A DNA stretch of 5,514 nucleotides from Synergistaceae bacterium (GTDB lineage Bacteria; Synergistota; Synergistia; Synergistales; Aminobacteriaceae): contig JAAYJB010000241.1 of assembly GCA_012523155.1 (NCBI GenBank), positions 1 through 5,514 of the forward strand. The letters run 5' to 3'. Below the pieces are notes generated by a model that made no database searches, was not told where the DNA came from, and worked only from the letters and a program-made list of their open reading frames with translations. Positions 1-5,514 of this stretch are shown piece after piece. Each line of letters begins with the position of its first letter. Position 1 is the stretch's first letter. The position numbers and the translations under genes were made by a program.

Positions 1-366
1 GGCAAGGGATTCAACGGACTCGTCGTTGAGGCCGAGATTAAGGACGGTATCCATCATTCCGGGCATGGAAATTGGAGCACCGGAGCGGACGGATACGAGG
101 AGGGGGTTCTCCCCCGAACCGAAGGTTTTTCCGGTCTTCTTCTCGATATCTTTCATTGAACTGACCACTTTGTCCCAGACCGAGTCGAGGAACGCGGGGT
201 CTTCTCCGTACTTGAGACAGGCTTCTGTGGTCAGGATAAATCCCGGGGGTACGGGGAGGCCGTACTGCACCATCTGTGCAAGGTTGGCTCCCTTTCCTCC
301 GAGAAGGTCTTTCATTTCGGCGTTGCCTTCCTCGAAACTGTACACGTATTTCTTCACTTCATTCAT
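1..366 (-). CDS. ppdK: Pyruvate, phosphate dikinase, N-terminal part (cut by the window edge)
   Basis: This is the first 122 codons of PPDK, which reversibly converts pyruvate, ATP and phosphate to phosphoenolpyruvate, AMP and diphosphate in the cytoplasm. The visible part belongs to the N-terminal ATP-grasp nucleotide-binding domain. Residues 23-32 read [10 protein letters not shown], 38-43 read PVPPGF, and 91-114 hold the conserved block with [15 protein letters not shown] and LNLGLN, typical of PPDK rather than of PEP synthase. The full protein is usually near 900 residues, so the phosphohistidine domain and its regulatory threonine lie outside the window. The ATG at 366 is chosen because it gives the usual [18 protein letters not shown] beginning and has GGAGGTG ten bases upstream. 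The gene starts 20 bases after a DUF299 regulator gene, which supports the identification of both. The frame is open to base 1, so this is truncation by the window and not a broken gene. Confidence 0.96.
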   Translation of the reverse strand, partial: MNEVKKYVYSFEEGNAEMKDLLGGKGANLAQMVQYGLPVPPGFILTTEACLKYGEDPAFLDSVWDKVVSSMKDIEKKTGKTFGSGENPLLVSVRSGAPISMPGMMDTVLNLGLNDESVESLA

Positions 367-376
367 CTCTTTAATG

Positions 377-383
377 CACCTCC
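377..383 (-). promoter_or_regulatory. Ribosome binding site of ppdK
   Basis: On the minus strand the sequence GGAGGTG lies ten bases before the ATG at 366, in the 20-base gap after the stop codon of the divergent DUF299 gene. It is a strong Shine-Dalgarno match and fixes the ppdK start. The spacing is slightly long. No terminator or promoter fits in this gap, so ppdK is probably read from an upstream promoter. Confidence 0.75.
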
Positions 384-386
384 ATG

Positions 387-1247
387 TCAAGATTGCGTCT
401 GATCCATATTCTGCAGCAGAGCCAGTATTTCATTCGCGGTTTCCTCTATGGCTCTCGTTGTTACATCGAAAACTACTATTCCAAGATTCTCCATTATACA
501 CGAAGCGTAAGAAATTTCACGGGATATCCGATCATTTTGAACATACGAACTTTCTCCGGGAGAAAGGCCCATCATGGACATCCTTCGGCTTCGTATCTCG
601 CCGAGGGATCCCGGTGACCTGGTGAGGCCTATGATCCGCTCCGGGGGGATCCTCAGCAGCTGCGGAGGAAGTTCCATTTCAGGGACAAGGGGAACGTTGG
701 CGGCCTTTATTCCCCTGTTCGCCAGGTAGACGCACAAGGGAGACTTCCCCGTGCGGGAGACGCCGACGATGACCACGTCGGCCTCCTTCAGTATTGAGGG
801 GTTGCCGCCGTCGTCTGCAGCAATGGTATATTCCATTGCCCGGATGCGTTTGAAGTATTCCCGGTCCATGGGATGGAGCAGCTTCGAATCTTCCTTCGCC
901 TCTCTGCCCGAGGCCTTTTCGAGCCCGGAGAGCAATGGGGAAAAGACATCGAACTGGTCGATCCCGATAATGCGGCACTGCTCCCTGATAAAGGACCGGA
1001 GCCTGCCGCTGAGGAAACAGTGGATGACGACCGCATCTTCCCTGCGCGCCTGCCGGAGCACGGACCGGAGTTTTTCCTCTTCGAGGATCGCCCTGTGCCG
1101 TGTTATCTCGACGCCTTTTTTTCCGAAGCGGCGGGTTATCCACGAAGCAGCTGCTTCCGCCTCCTCGGAGAGGTAGTCGGAAAGAACAAAAAGATCAAGA
1201 GTATCCTCCGCCGGCCCGTGTTCGTTCCGTGCGTCGAAGATGGCCAC
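387..1247 (-). CDS. Divergent DUF299 / PPDK regulatory protein paralog lacking the N-terminal signature
   Basis: This 286-residue protein is clearly a member of the DUF299 family (kinase and pyrophosphorylase acting on PPDK or PEP synthase). It keeps the P-loop-like GVSRTGKSP at residues 162-170, the preceding [10 protein letters not shown] and DDG elements at 131-147, the [10 protein letters not shown] block near 181-190, and a matching C-terminal end ([10 protein letters not shown]). The family signature near the N-terminus is not kept: the upstream paralog has SDSTGETAE, but this protein has SDYLSEEAE at 23-31. The TLVDRQIR region of the paralog has become CFLSGRLR at about 77-84. Similarity is therefore much stronger in the C-terminal half. 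The start is GTG at 1247, with GAGG four bases upstream; it is nearly forced, because the upstream stop lies in the same frame two codons earlier and no other start codon follows before the family homology. The frame is intact, so it is not a pseudogene. It lies between the canonical regulator and ppdK, so a role in PPDK control is likely. Whether it has kinase, phosphatase, both or only a binding role cannot be read from the sequence. Confidence 0.9.
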   Translation of the reverse strand: MAIFDARNEHGPAEDTLDLFVLSDYLSEEAEAAASWITRRFGKKGVEITRHRAILEEEKLRSVLRQARREDAVVIHCFLSGRLRSFIREQCRIIGIDQFDVFSPLLSGLEKASGREAKEDSKLLHPMDREYFKRIRAMEYTIAADDGGNPSILKEADVVIVGVSRTGKSPLCVYLANRGIKAANVPLVPEMELPPQLLRIPPERIIGLTRSPGSLGEIRSRRMSMMGLSPGESSYVQNDRISREISYASCIMENLGIVVFDVTTRAIEETANEILALLQNMDQTQS

Positions 1248-1248
1248 T

Positions 1249-1255
1249 CTCCCTC
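1249..1255 (-). promoter_or_regulatory. Ribosome binding site of the second DUF299 gene, overlapping the upstream stop codon
   Basis: The minus strand reads TGAGGGAGAGTG from 1256 down to 1245. The TGA is the stop of the first DUF299 gene, GAGGGAG is the Shine-Dalgarno element, and GTG is the start of the second gene. The distance from GAGG to GTG is only four bases, shorter than ideal. The overlap with the stop codon suggests that ribosomes finishing the first gene start the second, giving coupled synthesis. Confidence 0.6.
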
Positions 1256-2060
1256 AGCGTGCCCTCAGGACATCGAGGATTTCCTGGGCTGTTTCCTCGA
1301 CCGCCCTGTCGGTCACGTCATATATTCGTGCACCAAGAGACTTCAGGTAGCTGACGGCCGCCTGGATCTCCCTGTCCACCCGATCCCTGCTGGCGTAGGC
1401 CGATGCCGACGGCTCAAGACCAAGGAGGCGGAGACGCTCCTGCCGTATCTGGATGAGCCTCTCGGCGGAAATTATGAGGCCCACCAGTTTTGAGGACGGT
1501 ACGTCCTTAATGGCCTCGGGAGGATCCACTTCGGGGATGAGGGGTATGTTTGCGGCCTTGAATCCCTTGTTTGCGATGTACATTGACAGCGGAGTCTTTC
1601 CCGTGCGGGAGACGCCGAGAATGACCACATCGGCATCCGGAAGGGACTCTGTGCCCCTCCCGTCGTCGCACTGGATGGCGAACTCCACCGCCTTGATCTT
1701 CTTGAAGTAATCTTCGTCCAGTTTCCGGAGAAGGCCGGGGGACTGCAGGGGCGGCCTTTCCAGGCGCTCTTCCAGGGCATCGACGATGGGACCCAGGAGG
1801 TCGACGCAGGGAACTCCGGCCCGGGCGCTATTCTGTGCCAGCGCGGAGCGGATCTGCCTGTCGACAAGAGTGCAGATGATGATGGACGGTACTGTTGACG
1901 CCCTGGAGACAATTTCGTCGATCCTGCCCGGACCCTCAACGTACCGGTACCGTATTATTTTCGAGAAATCCGTGTCGAACTGGCTTATGGCCGCCAGGGC
2001 CACATGTTCGGCCGTTTCGCCGGTCGAATCGGAAACGATAAAAAGATTCAGGGTGTCCAT
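1254..2060 (-). CDS. PPDK regulatory protein (bifunctional pyruvate, phosphate dikinase kinase / phosphotransferase, DUF299)
   Basis: The 268-residue product has all the hallmarks of the DUF299 family. In bacteria and plants these enzymes inactivate PPDK by ADP-dependent phosphorylation of a threonine beside the catalytic histidine, and reactivate it by phosphate-dependent removal that releases diphosphate. The signature SDSTGETAE is at residues 10-18, CVDLLGP at 85-91, DYFKKIKAVEFAI at 117-129 followed by DDG at 132-134, and the nucleotide-binding loop GVSRTGKTP at 149-157. NIPLIPEV follows at 171-178. Members are commonly about 270 residues long. The ATG at 2060 is preferred because GGGGAGGG lies nine bases upstream and it places the signature near residue 10, as is usual. 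An in-frame ATG at 2099 would add 13 residues (a charged stretch including KLNRGGRE), but its GGAG is about 17 bases away. The gene follows glyS and precedes a divergent copy of itself and then ppdK. A PEP synthase-type target is less likely because a PPDK gene lies in the same cluster. Confidence 0.95.
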   Translation of the reverse strand: MDTLNLFIVSDSTGETAEHVALAAISQFDTDFSKIIRYRYVEGPGRIDEIVSRASTVPSIIICTLVDRQIRSALAQNSARAGVPCVDLLGPIVDALEERLERPPLQSPGLLRKLDEDYFKKIKAVEFAIQCDDGRGTESLPDADVVILGVSRTGKTPLSMYIANKGFKAANIPLIPEVDPPEAIKDVPSSKLVGLIISAERLIQIRQERLRLLGLEPSASAYASRDRVDREIQAAVSYLKSLGARIYDVTDRAVEETAQEILDVLRAR

Positions 2061-2069
2061 TGCTTCCCG

Positions 2070-2077
2070 CCCTCCCC
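2070..2077 (-). promoter_or_regulatory. Ribosome binding site that decides the start of the first DUF299 gene
   Basis: GGGGAGGG on the minus strand sits nine bases before the ATG at 2060. It is much better placed than the GGAG upstream of the alternative ATG at 2099, so it supports the shorter protein. The 51-base gap to the glyS stop holds no hairpin with a T-run and no clear promoter. Confidence 0.65.
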
Positions 2078-2111
2078 GGTTCAGTTTTTCTGCAGGCATT
2101 TCTGCCGCTGT

Positions 2112-4181
2112 CTATGCTCCCTTGAGGACTCCCACGTCGCCCACCTTGAGGAACAGTGAACTGCACATTCCAAGGAGCGCGATCCTGTTTGCCCTGACCC
2201 TGTCGTCAGGGTCCATGACGAGTACATCGTCGAAGAAGCGTGTGACGTGAGGCGAGAGTTCGGCAAGATTTCCGGCAAGGGCGTTCCAGTCCTGCTTCGC
2301 GAGGGAGTCATCCACGAGGGGGACTATCCGCGTGATTTCTCCGAAGAGGTCTTTTTCCCCATCCTTCGAGAAGAGGGACGGATCCACTTCGACGGAACTC
2401 TCGCCGCCGCTCCTGGCAAGGATGTTCCTGACCCGAACCGCGGCAGTGACAAGGTTCGTGAACCAGGTGCTGCCCTGGATCTTCGAGAAGACCTCGAGGA
2501 ACCGGAGGACCTGGAGGGGCCTGTGCCCTGTCACCGATATGGCGAGGGCGGCGAGTTCGTGACCGTAGCCTTTTTCCTTGACCTGGACGAGAAGCCTCTG
2601 GGAGAAGAACGCGAGCACCTTCCCGAGGACCTCGTCCTGTTCGGAGACAGTTCCGGCGGACTGGGCGAAAAGGCGGGACATATCAACGTCGAGGCCGAGG
2701 CCCCAGATTATTTCATTGATGCACCGTGCCGCGCGCCGGAGCCCATAGGCGTCCTGGGACCCGGTCGGTTCGAGGCCGGCCTTGTGGCAGTTCACGATGA
2801 TAAAGGCCCGTTCGGACAGGCCGAGAAGGGCTCCTGGGATGTCGCCCGGAAGTTCGCTGCCGGCGGCCTTCGGAAGATACTGGTCGTAGATCGCTTTAGC
2901 CACACGGTCGGGTTCCCCGTTACGGAGCGCGTACTCCCTTCCCATGACGCCCTGCAGCTCGGGGAACTCGTAGACCATGCTGGTGACAAGATCTGCCTTG
3001 GCCAGGAATGCCGCCCGGTCGACGACGGGAATGAGGTCTTTCTTGTCCATTTCCGTGCACAGCCAGAGGGCAAGCTCCCGCGTGGAGGCGACTTTTTCGT
3101 AAAGCGTACCGAGCTTTTCCTGGTAGACGATGTTTTTGAGCTTGTCCACGTTTGCCGCGAGAGGATTTTTAAGGTCTTCCGCCCAGAAGAAGGCGGCATC
3201 TTCGAGACGTGCGCGCAATACGCGCTCGTTGCCTTCTCTGACGACGTCCATGTTCGAGGCAAGGTTGTTGCTGACTCCCACGAAGAAGGGAACGAGCTTT
3301 CCGTTCCTGCCCCGGACGGAGAAGTATTTCTGGTTCTTCTTCATGGATGTGGTGAGGACTTCTTCGGGGATGTCGAGGTATTTCCTGTTGAAGGACCCGA
3401 AGAAGGGCACGGGGTATTCCACGAGGTAGAGGTTCTCGTTGATTATTTCGGGGTCGAGTTCCACCGAACCGTCCAGGTCTTTCTCTAGGGAGGCGATGCC
3501 TGCGAGCATTTTCTGGCGCCGCTTGTCCTGGTCGAGGATCACGTAGTTGTCGTAGAGTTTGTCCATGAATCCGGCGGCGTCGTTGATAACGATTTTCCGG
3601 GCGCCCATGAACCTGTGTCCCGTGGTGGTATTGCCGCTTTTTATGCCGCCGTATTCAAAGGGGATGACTTCACTGTCGGCCATGGCGAGGATCCACCTGA
3701 TGGGGCGGGCAAACCGCACTGTGGGGTCGTCCCAGAACATGTTCTTGGGAAAGACGAGCTTCCGGATGAGGGCCGGGAGAAGATCGGCGAGGATGTCAAG
3801 AGATTTGCCCCCGGGTTCTGAGACTTCGGCGCAGGCATAGCGAACACCGTCCACCTCGGCGGGGACGAGCCGGTCTATGGAGACTCCCTTGCTCTTTGCG
3901 AATCCTTGGGCTGCACGGGTGGGGTTTCCGTTGGCGTCAAACGCCGCGGACCAGGCAGGCCCCTTGAAGGTGCTCACGAGGTCTTGCTGCCGGTCTTCCG
4001 TGTCCCTTACTGCAAGGGCTATGCGTCTTGGCGTCGCAAAGGCCGAAAGGCTCTTGAAGGGTATGCGGGCAGCGGTAAGGTCGTTCCGGGCCGTCTCCTC
4101 GAGGGTGTCGAGGATGTCGGGCAGAAAACGCGACGGGATTTCTTCCGTTCCTATTTCGAGCAGTATGTTCTTGATCACCAT
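2112..4181 (-). CDS. glyS: Glycyl-tRNA synthetase, beta subunit
   Basis: GlyS is the tRNA-binding subunit of the bacterial alpha2beta2 glycyl-tRNA synthetase, which charges tRNA-Gly together with GlyQ in the cytoplasm. The protein is 689 residues, the usual family length. Recognisable blocks in order are GTEEIP (11-16), ATPRR (49-53), FPKNMFW (144-150), RFARPIRW (156-163), GHRFMG (188-193), LVEYP (253-257), EVLTTSMKKNQKYF (274-287), GNERVLRARL (317-326), YQEKLGTLYEK (353-363), AKADLVTSMV with EFPELQG (394-411), EPTGSQDAYGLRRA (471-484) and FFDDVLVM (649-656) near the C-terminal anticodon-binding region. The ATG at 4181 is chosen because it gives the standard IKNILLEIGTEE beginning; the open frame runs further upstream only over glyQ. 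The start lies four bases after the glyQ stop, with the ribosome binding site inside the end of glyQ. One segment differs from common bacterial GlyS: around 450-465 the usual ADKLDTL motif is replaced by LSERAFIIV. The stop is TAG. Confidence 0.97.
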   Translation of the reverse strand: MVIKNILLEIGTEEIPSRFLPDILDTLEETARNDLTAARIPFKSLSAFATPRRIALAVRDTEDRQQDLVSTFKGPAWSAAFDANGNPTRAAQGFAKSKGVSIDRLVPAEVDGVRYACAEVSEPGGKSLDILADLLPALIRKLVFPKNMFWDDPTVRFARPIRWILAMADSEVIPFEYGGIKSGNTTTGHRFMGARKIVINDAAGFMDKLYDNYVILDQDKRRQKMLAGIASLEKDLDGSVELDPEIINENLYLVEYPVPFFGSFNRKYLDIPEEVLTTSMKKNQKYFSVRGRNGKLVPFFVGVSNNLASNMDVVREGNERVLRARLEDAAFFWAEDLKNPLAANVDKLKNIVYQEKLGTLYEKVASTRELALWLCTEMDKKDLIPVVDRAAFLAKADLVTSMVYEFPELQGVMGREYALRNGEPDRVAKAIYDQYLPKAAGSELPGDIPGALLGLSERAFIIVNCHKAGLEPTGSQDAYGLRRAARCINEIIWGLGLDVDMSRLFAQSAGTVSEQDEVLGKVLAFFSQRLLVQVKEKGYGHELAALAISVTGHRPLQVLRFLEVFSKIQGSTWFTNLVTAAVRVRNILARSGGESSVEVDPSLFSKDGEKDLFGEITRIVPLVDDSLAKQDWNALAGNLAELSPHVTRFFDDVLVMDPDDRVRANRIALLGMCSSLFLKVGDVGVLKGA

Positions 4182-4185
4182 GATT

Positions 4186-4192
4186 TCACCTC
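4186..4192 (-). promoter_or_regulatory. Ribosome binding site of glyS inside the glyQ 3' end
   Basis: GAGGTGA on the minus strand contains the glyQ stop codon TGA and leaves seven bases between GAGG and the glyS ATG at 4181. This arrangement supports translational coupling and matched production of the alpha and beta subunits. Confidence 0.7.
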
Positions 4193-5076
4193 GTGGCCTC
4201 AGGGCCGAATTTTCCCCGGAAGGGCAGGCCCATGTCGCGCCTCTGGGCAGCATACGCCGCACAACATTTGCCTGCGAGCACCCGGATCCTGCCGATGTAG
4301 CCCGTCCGCTCGGTGACGCTGATCGCGTTCCGTGCGTCGAGCAGGTTGAATGTGTGCGAGCATTTGAGGACGTAGTCGTAGGCCGGGAGGACATACCCTT
4401 TCTCGAGGATCCGGGCGGCTTCTGCCTCGTACATGCCGAAGAGCTTGAAGAGCATTGGGGTGTCGGCTATTTCAAAGTTGTAGTGGGAGTACTCCACTTC
4501 CCCCTTGTGATGGACGTCTCCATAGGTCACGTTGTCCACCCACTGGAGGTCGTAGACGTTCTCGACTTTCTGGACGAACATGGCTATGCGCTCTATTCCG
4601 TAGGTGATCTCGGCAGGGACGAGGTCCATGTCGATGCCGCCGACCTGCTGGAAGTAGGTGAACTGGGTGACCTCCATTCCGTCGAGCCAAACTTCCCATC
4701 CCAGGCCCCAGGCTCCCACCGTCGGGGATTCCCAGTCGTCCTCAACGAACCGGATGTCGTGAGCCGCTGGTTCAACGCCGAGGGCGGCGAGGCTCTGGAG
4801 GTAGAGGTCGATAATGTTCGAGGGTGCGGGTTTTATGATGACCTGGTACTGGTAGTAGTGCTGGAGCCGGTTCGGGTTTTCGCCGTATCTGCCGTCAGTC
4901 GGACGCCTGGAAGGCTCTACGTAGGCGACCCTCCACGGTTCTGGGCCAAGTGCCCTGAGGCACGTGGCAGGGTTCATGGTGCCTGCGCCGACCTCTATGT
5001 CATAGGGCTGCTGGACGACACACCCCTGCTCCGCCCAGAACCGTTCGAGCCGAAAGATGATTTCCTGGAAATTCAC
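4186..5076 (-). CDS. glyQ: Glycyl-tRNA synthetase, alpha subunit
   Basis: GlyQ is the catalytic subunit of the two-subunit class II glycyl-tRNA synthetase and forms glycyl-adenylate. The 296-residue product is very well conserved. It begins with NFQEII and FWAEQGCV, then [17 protein letters not shown] (22-38), LRALGPEPW (40-48), [20 protein letters not shown] (55-74, class II motif 2 area), [13 protein letters not shown] (106-118), [20 protein letters not shown] (121-140), YFQQVGG (141-147) and [11 protein letters not shown] (156-166, motif 3 area). The C-terminal helix region has [13 protein letters not shown] (245-257). No key residue appears lost. The start is GTG at 5076, because AAGGAGG lies eight bases upstream and the residues align with the usual family N-terminus. 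An ATG five bases upstream is out of frame and ends at once. The gene follows recO by 54 bases and is coupled to glyS. The short upstream gap leaves no room for a glycine T-box leader immediately before it. Confidence 0.97.
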   Translation of the reverse strand: MNFQEIIFRLERFWAEQGCVVQQPYDIEVGAGTMNPATCLRALGPEPWRVAYVEPSRRPTDGRYGENPNRLQHYYQYQVIIKPAPSNIIDLYLQSLAALGVEPAAHDIRFVEDDWESPTVGAWGLGWEVWLDGMEVTQFTYFQQVGGIDMDLVPAEITYGIERIAMFVQKVENVYDLQWVDNVTYGDVHHKGEVEYSHYNFEIADTPMLFKLFGMYEAEAARILEKGYVLPAYDYVLKCSHTFNLLDARNAISVTERTGYIGRIRVLAGKCCAAYAAQRRDMGLPFRGKFGPEATR

Positions 5077-5084
5077 TTCATACC

Positions 5085-5091
5085 CCTCCTT
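5085..5091 (-). promoter_or_regulatory. Strong ribosome binding site of glyQ, supporting a GTG start
   Basis: AAGGAGG (extended by two further G residues) on the minus strand lies eight bases before the GTG at 5076. It is the best Shine-Dalgarno match in the window and decides the start in favour of GTG. The ATG at 5081 lies only three bases from it and opens just two codons before TGA. Confidence 0.8.
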
Positions 5092-5130
5092 GATTGCAAT
5101 GCCTGCGTTTCATCGGGACGTTCGCCCCGC

Positions 5131-5514
5131 TTATTTCATAAAGTCAAAAAAGGCCTTCATTCTTCTGCACCCGTCCTTCCAGAAACCGGGATCTTCCATT
5201 GATGCGGGGAAGAATTCCTTCATCCGCGCAGTTGGGCACTCCTCCGCCAGGAGCAGCATTTCCCGCCGTGACCGTGAGAGAAAGGCCCCGTTCGATCCAC
5301 TGGCGCACCGGGAGCAGGAAAGGCCTTCGGCAGTCCAGTACGCGTCTCCGAGAGCGGTTCCGCACGATGCACAGGATCCGAGGGACGGGGCAAGGCCCCA
5401 GTTCCCCAGCCATTTCCTCAGGAAACGCCACTCGGCCGCTTCCGGCAGGACTCCCTCTTTCAGAAGCACAGAGGACCAGTAAAAGGGACCGAGGATCTCG
5501 TCGCAGGGATGGCC
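5131..5514 (-). CDS. recO: DNA recombination/repair protein RecO, C-terminal part (cut by the window edge)
   Basis: The frame is open from the right edge to a TAA at 5131-5133 and gives the last 127 residues of a protein that I read as RecO. RecO works with RecR (and RecF) to load RecA on single-stranded DNA coated with SSB. The visible part has W-L-x-N-W-G-L-A-P-S-L (35-45) followed by a four-cysteine zinc-binding site: CASC at 48-51 and CSRC at 67-70, with a short beta-hairpin-like stretch between (about 52-66). This matches the 'leucine-rich helix, Gly-x-x-Pro, Cys-x-x-Cys ... Cys-x-x-Cys' layout of the RecO C-terminal domain. The sequence ends FFDFMK, after a helix-rich tail. The N-terminal OB fold is outside the window, so the call rests on the zinc site, the surrounding pattern and the location before glyQ, a common recO neighbour. 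No start codon is inside the window; an internal GTG at 5469 is not the real start. Confidence 0.8.
   Translation of the reverse strand, partial: GHPCDEILGPFYWSSVLLKEGVLPEAAEWRFLRKWLGNWGLAPSLGSCASCGTALGDAYWTAEGLSCSRCASGSNGAFLSRSRREMLLLAEECPTARMKEFFPASMEDPGFWKDGCRRMKAFFDFMK

Noticed and set aside
26..625. Plus-strand open frame of 199 codons opposite ppdK and the end of the divergent regulator
   Set aside because: It is antisense to the conserved PPDK N-terminus and has a low-complexity, unrecognisable product.
873..1493. Plus-strand open frame of 206 codons across the junction of the two DUF299 genes
   Set aside because: Both DUF299 genes are supported by motifs on the minus strand, and this frame shows no domain or independent start signal.
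2061..2111. Terminator separating glyS from the DUF299-ppdK genes
   Set aside because: The gap is G-rich on the coding strand, with no stable inverted repeat followed by a T-run. Read-through is the simpler reading.
2247..3488. Plus-strand open frame of 413 codons opposite glyS
   Set aside because: It is a shadow of glyS, rich in Glu, Val, Gly and Asp from reversed codons, with no family resemblance. The GlyS motifs on the other strand account for the sequence.
5077..5130. Possible T-box riboswitch, promoter or terminator between recO and glyQ
   Set aside because: The 54-base gap is far too short for a T-box leader. It shows only a weak GGG/CCC pairing without a T-run, and no convincing -35/-10 pair. 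The ribosome binding site is the only clear element.
3877..5202. Long plus-strand open frame of 441 codons opposite glyQ and the start of glyS
   Set aside because: It lies antisense to two highly conserved genes and crosses their junction. It has no recognisable motif, and such frames are expected opposite GC-rich coding sequence.
1..5514. Mobile element, CRISPR array, tRNA or phage-defence island
   Set aside because: No direct-repeat arrays, terminal inverted repeats, tRNA-like clover patterns or transposase motifs were seen. Nearly every base lies in one of six housekeeping or metabolic genes.

Overview
The window is a compact bacterial gene cluster. All six genes lie on the minus strand, so transcription runs from high to low coordinates: recO (3' end only), glyQ, glyS, a canonical PPDK regulatory protein (DUF299 family), a second divergent DUF299 protein, and ppdK (5' end only). 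The gaps between genes are 54, 4, 51, 6 and 20 bases. No terminator or convincing promoter is visible between any of them, so the whole stretch reads as one operon or a series of translationally coupled genes. There is no gene-free stretch over 60 bases, and no RNA gene, mobile element or CRISPR array was seen.

The organism looks like a GC-rich anaerobic bacterium. It uses the split alpha2beta2 glycyl-tRNA synthetase and a phosphate-dependent pyruvate dikinase. The order recO-glyQ-glyS-DUF299-ppdK resembles Synergistota and some clostridial Firmicutes; Synergistota is my preferred guess from gene order and protein flavour, at moderate confidence. In Bacillus-type genomes a related neighbourhood continues to dnaG and sigA, whereas here it runs into ppdK.

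Right part (about 4180-5514): the C-terminal 127 residues of RecO with its four-cysteine zinc-binding site, then GlyQ (296 aa, GTG start, strong ribosome binding site) and GlyS (689 aa, the usual length). The glyS ribosome binding site overlaps the glyQ stop codon, which suits balanced synthesis of the two subunits.

Left part (1-2060): two tandem DUF299 genes followed by the N-terminal 122 codons of pyruvate, phosphate dikinase. DUF299 proteins phosphorylate and dephosphorylate PPDK on a threonine next to its catalytic histidine, so regulator and target are adjacent here. The unusual point is that there are two regulators. The first has all family motifs. The second keeps the nucleotide-binding loop GVSRTGKSP and the C-terminal half but has lost the N-terminal SD-x-T-G-E-T-A-E signature. 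The pair is in the same reading frame, separated only by a TGA stop and two codons. A divided or heteromeric kinase/phosphatase switch on PPDK is the most interesting hypothesis in the window.
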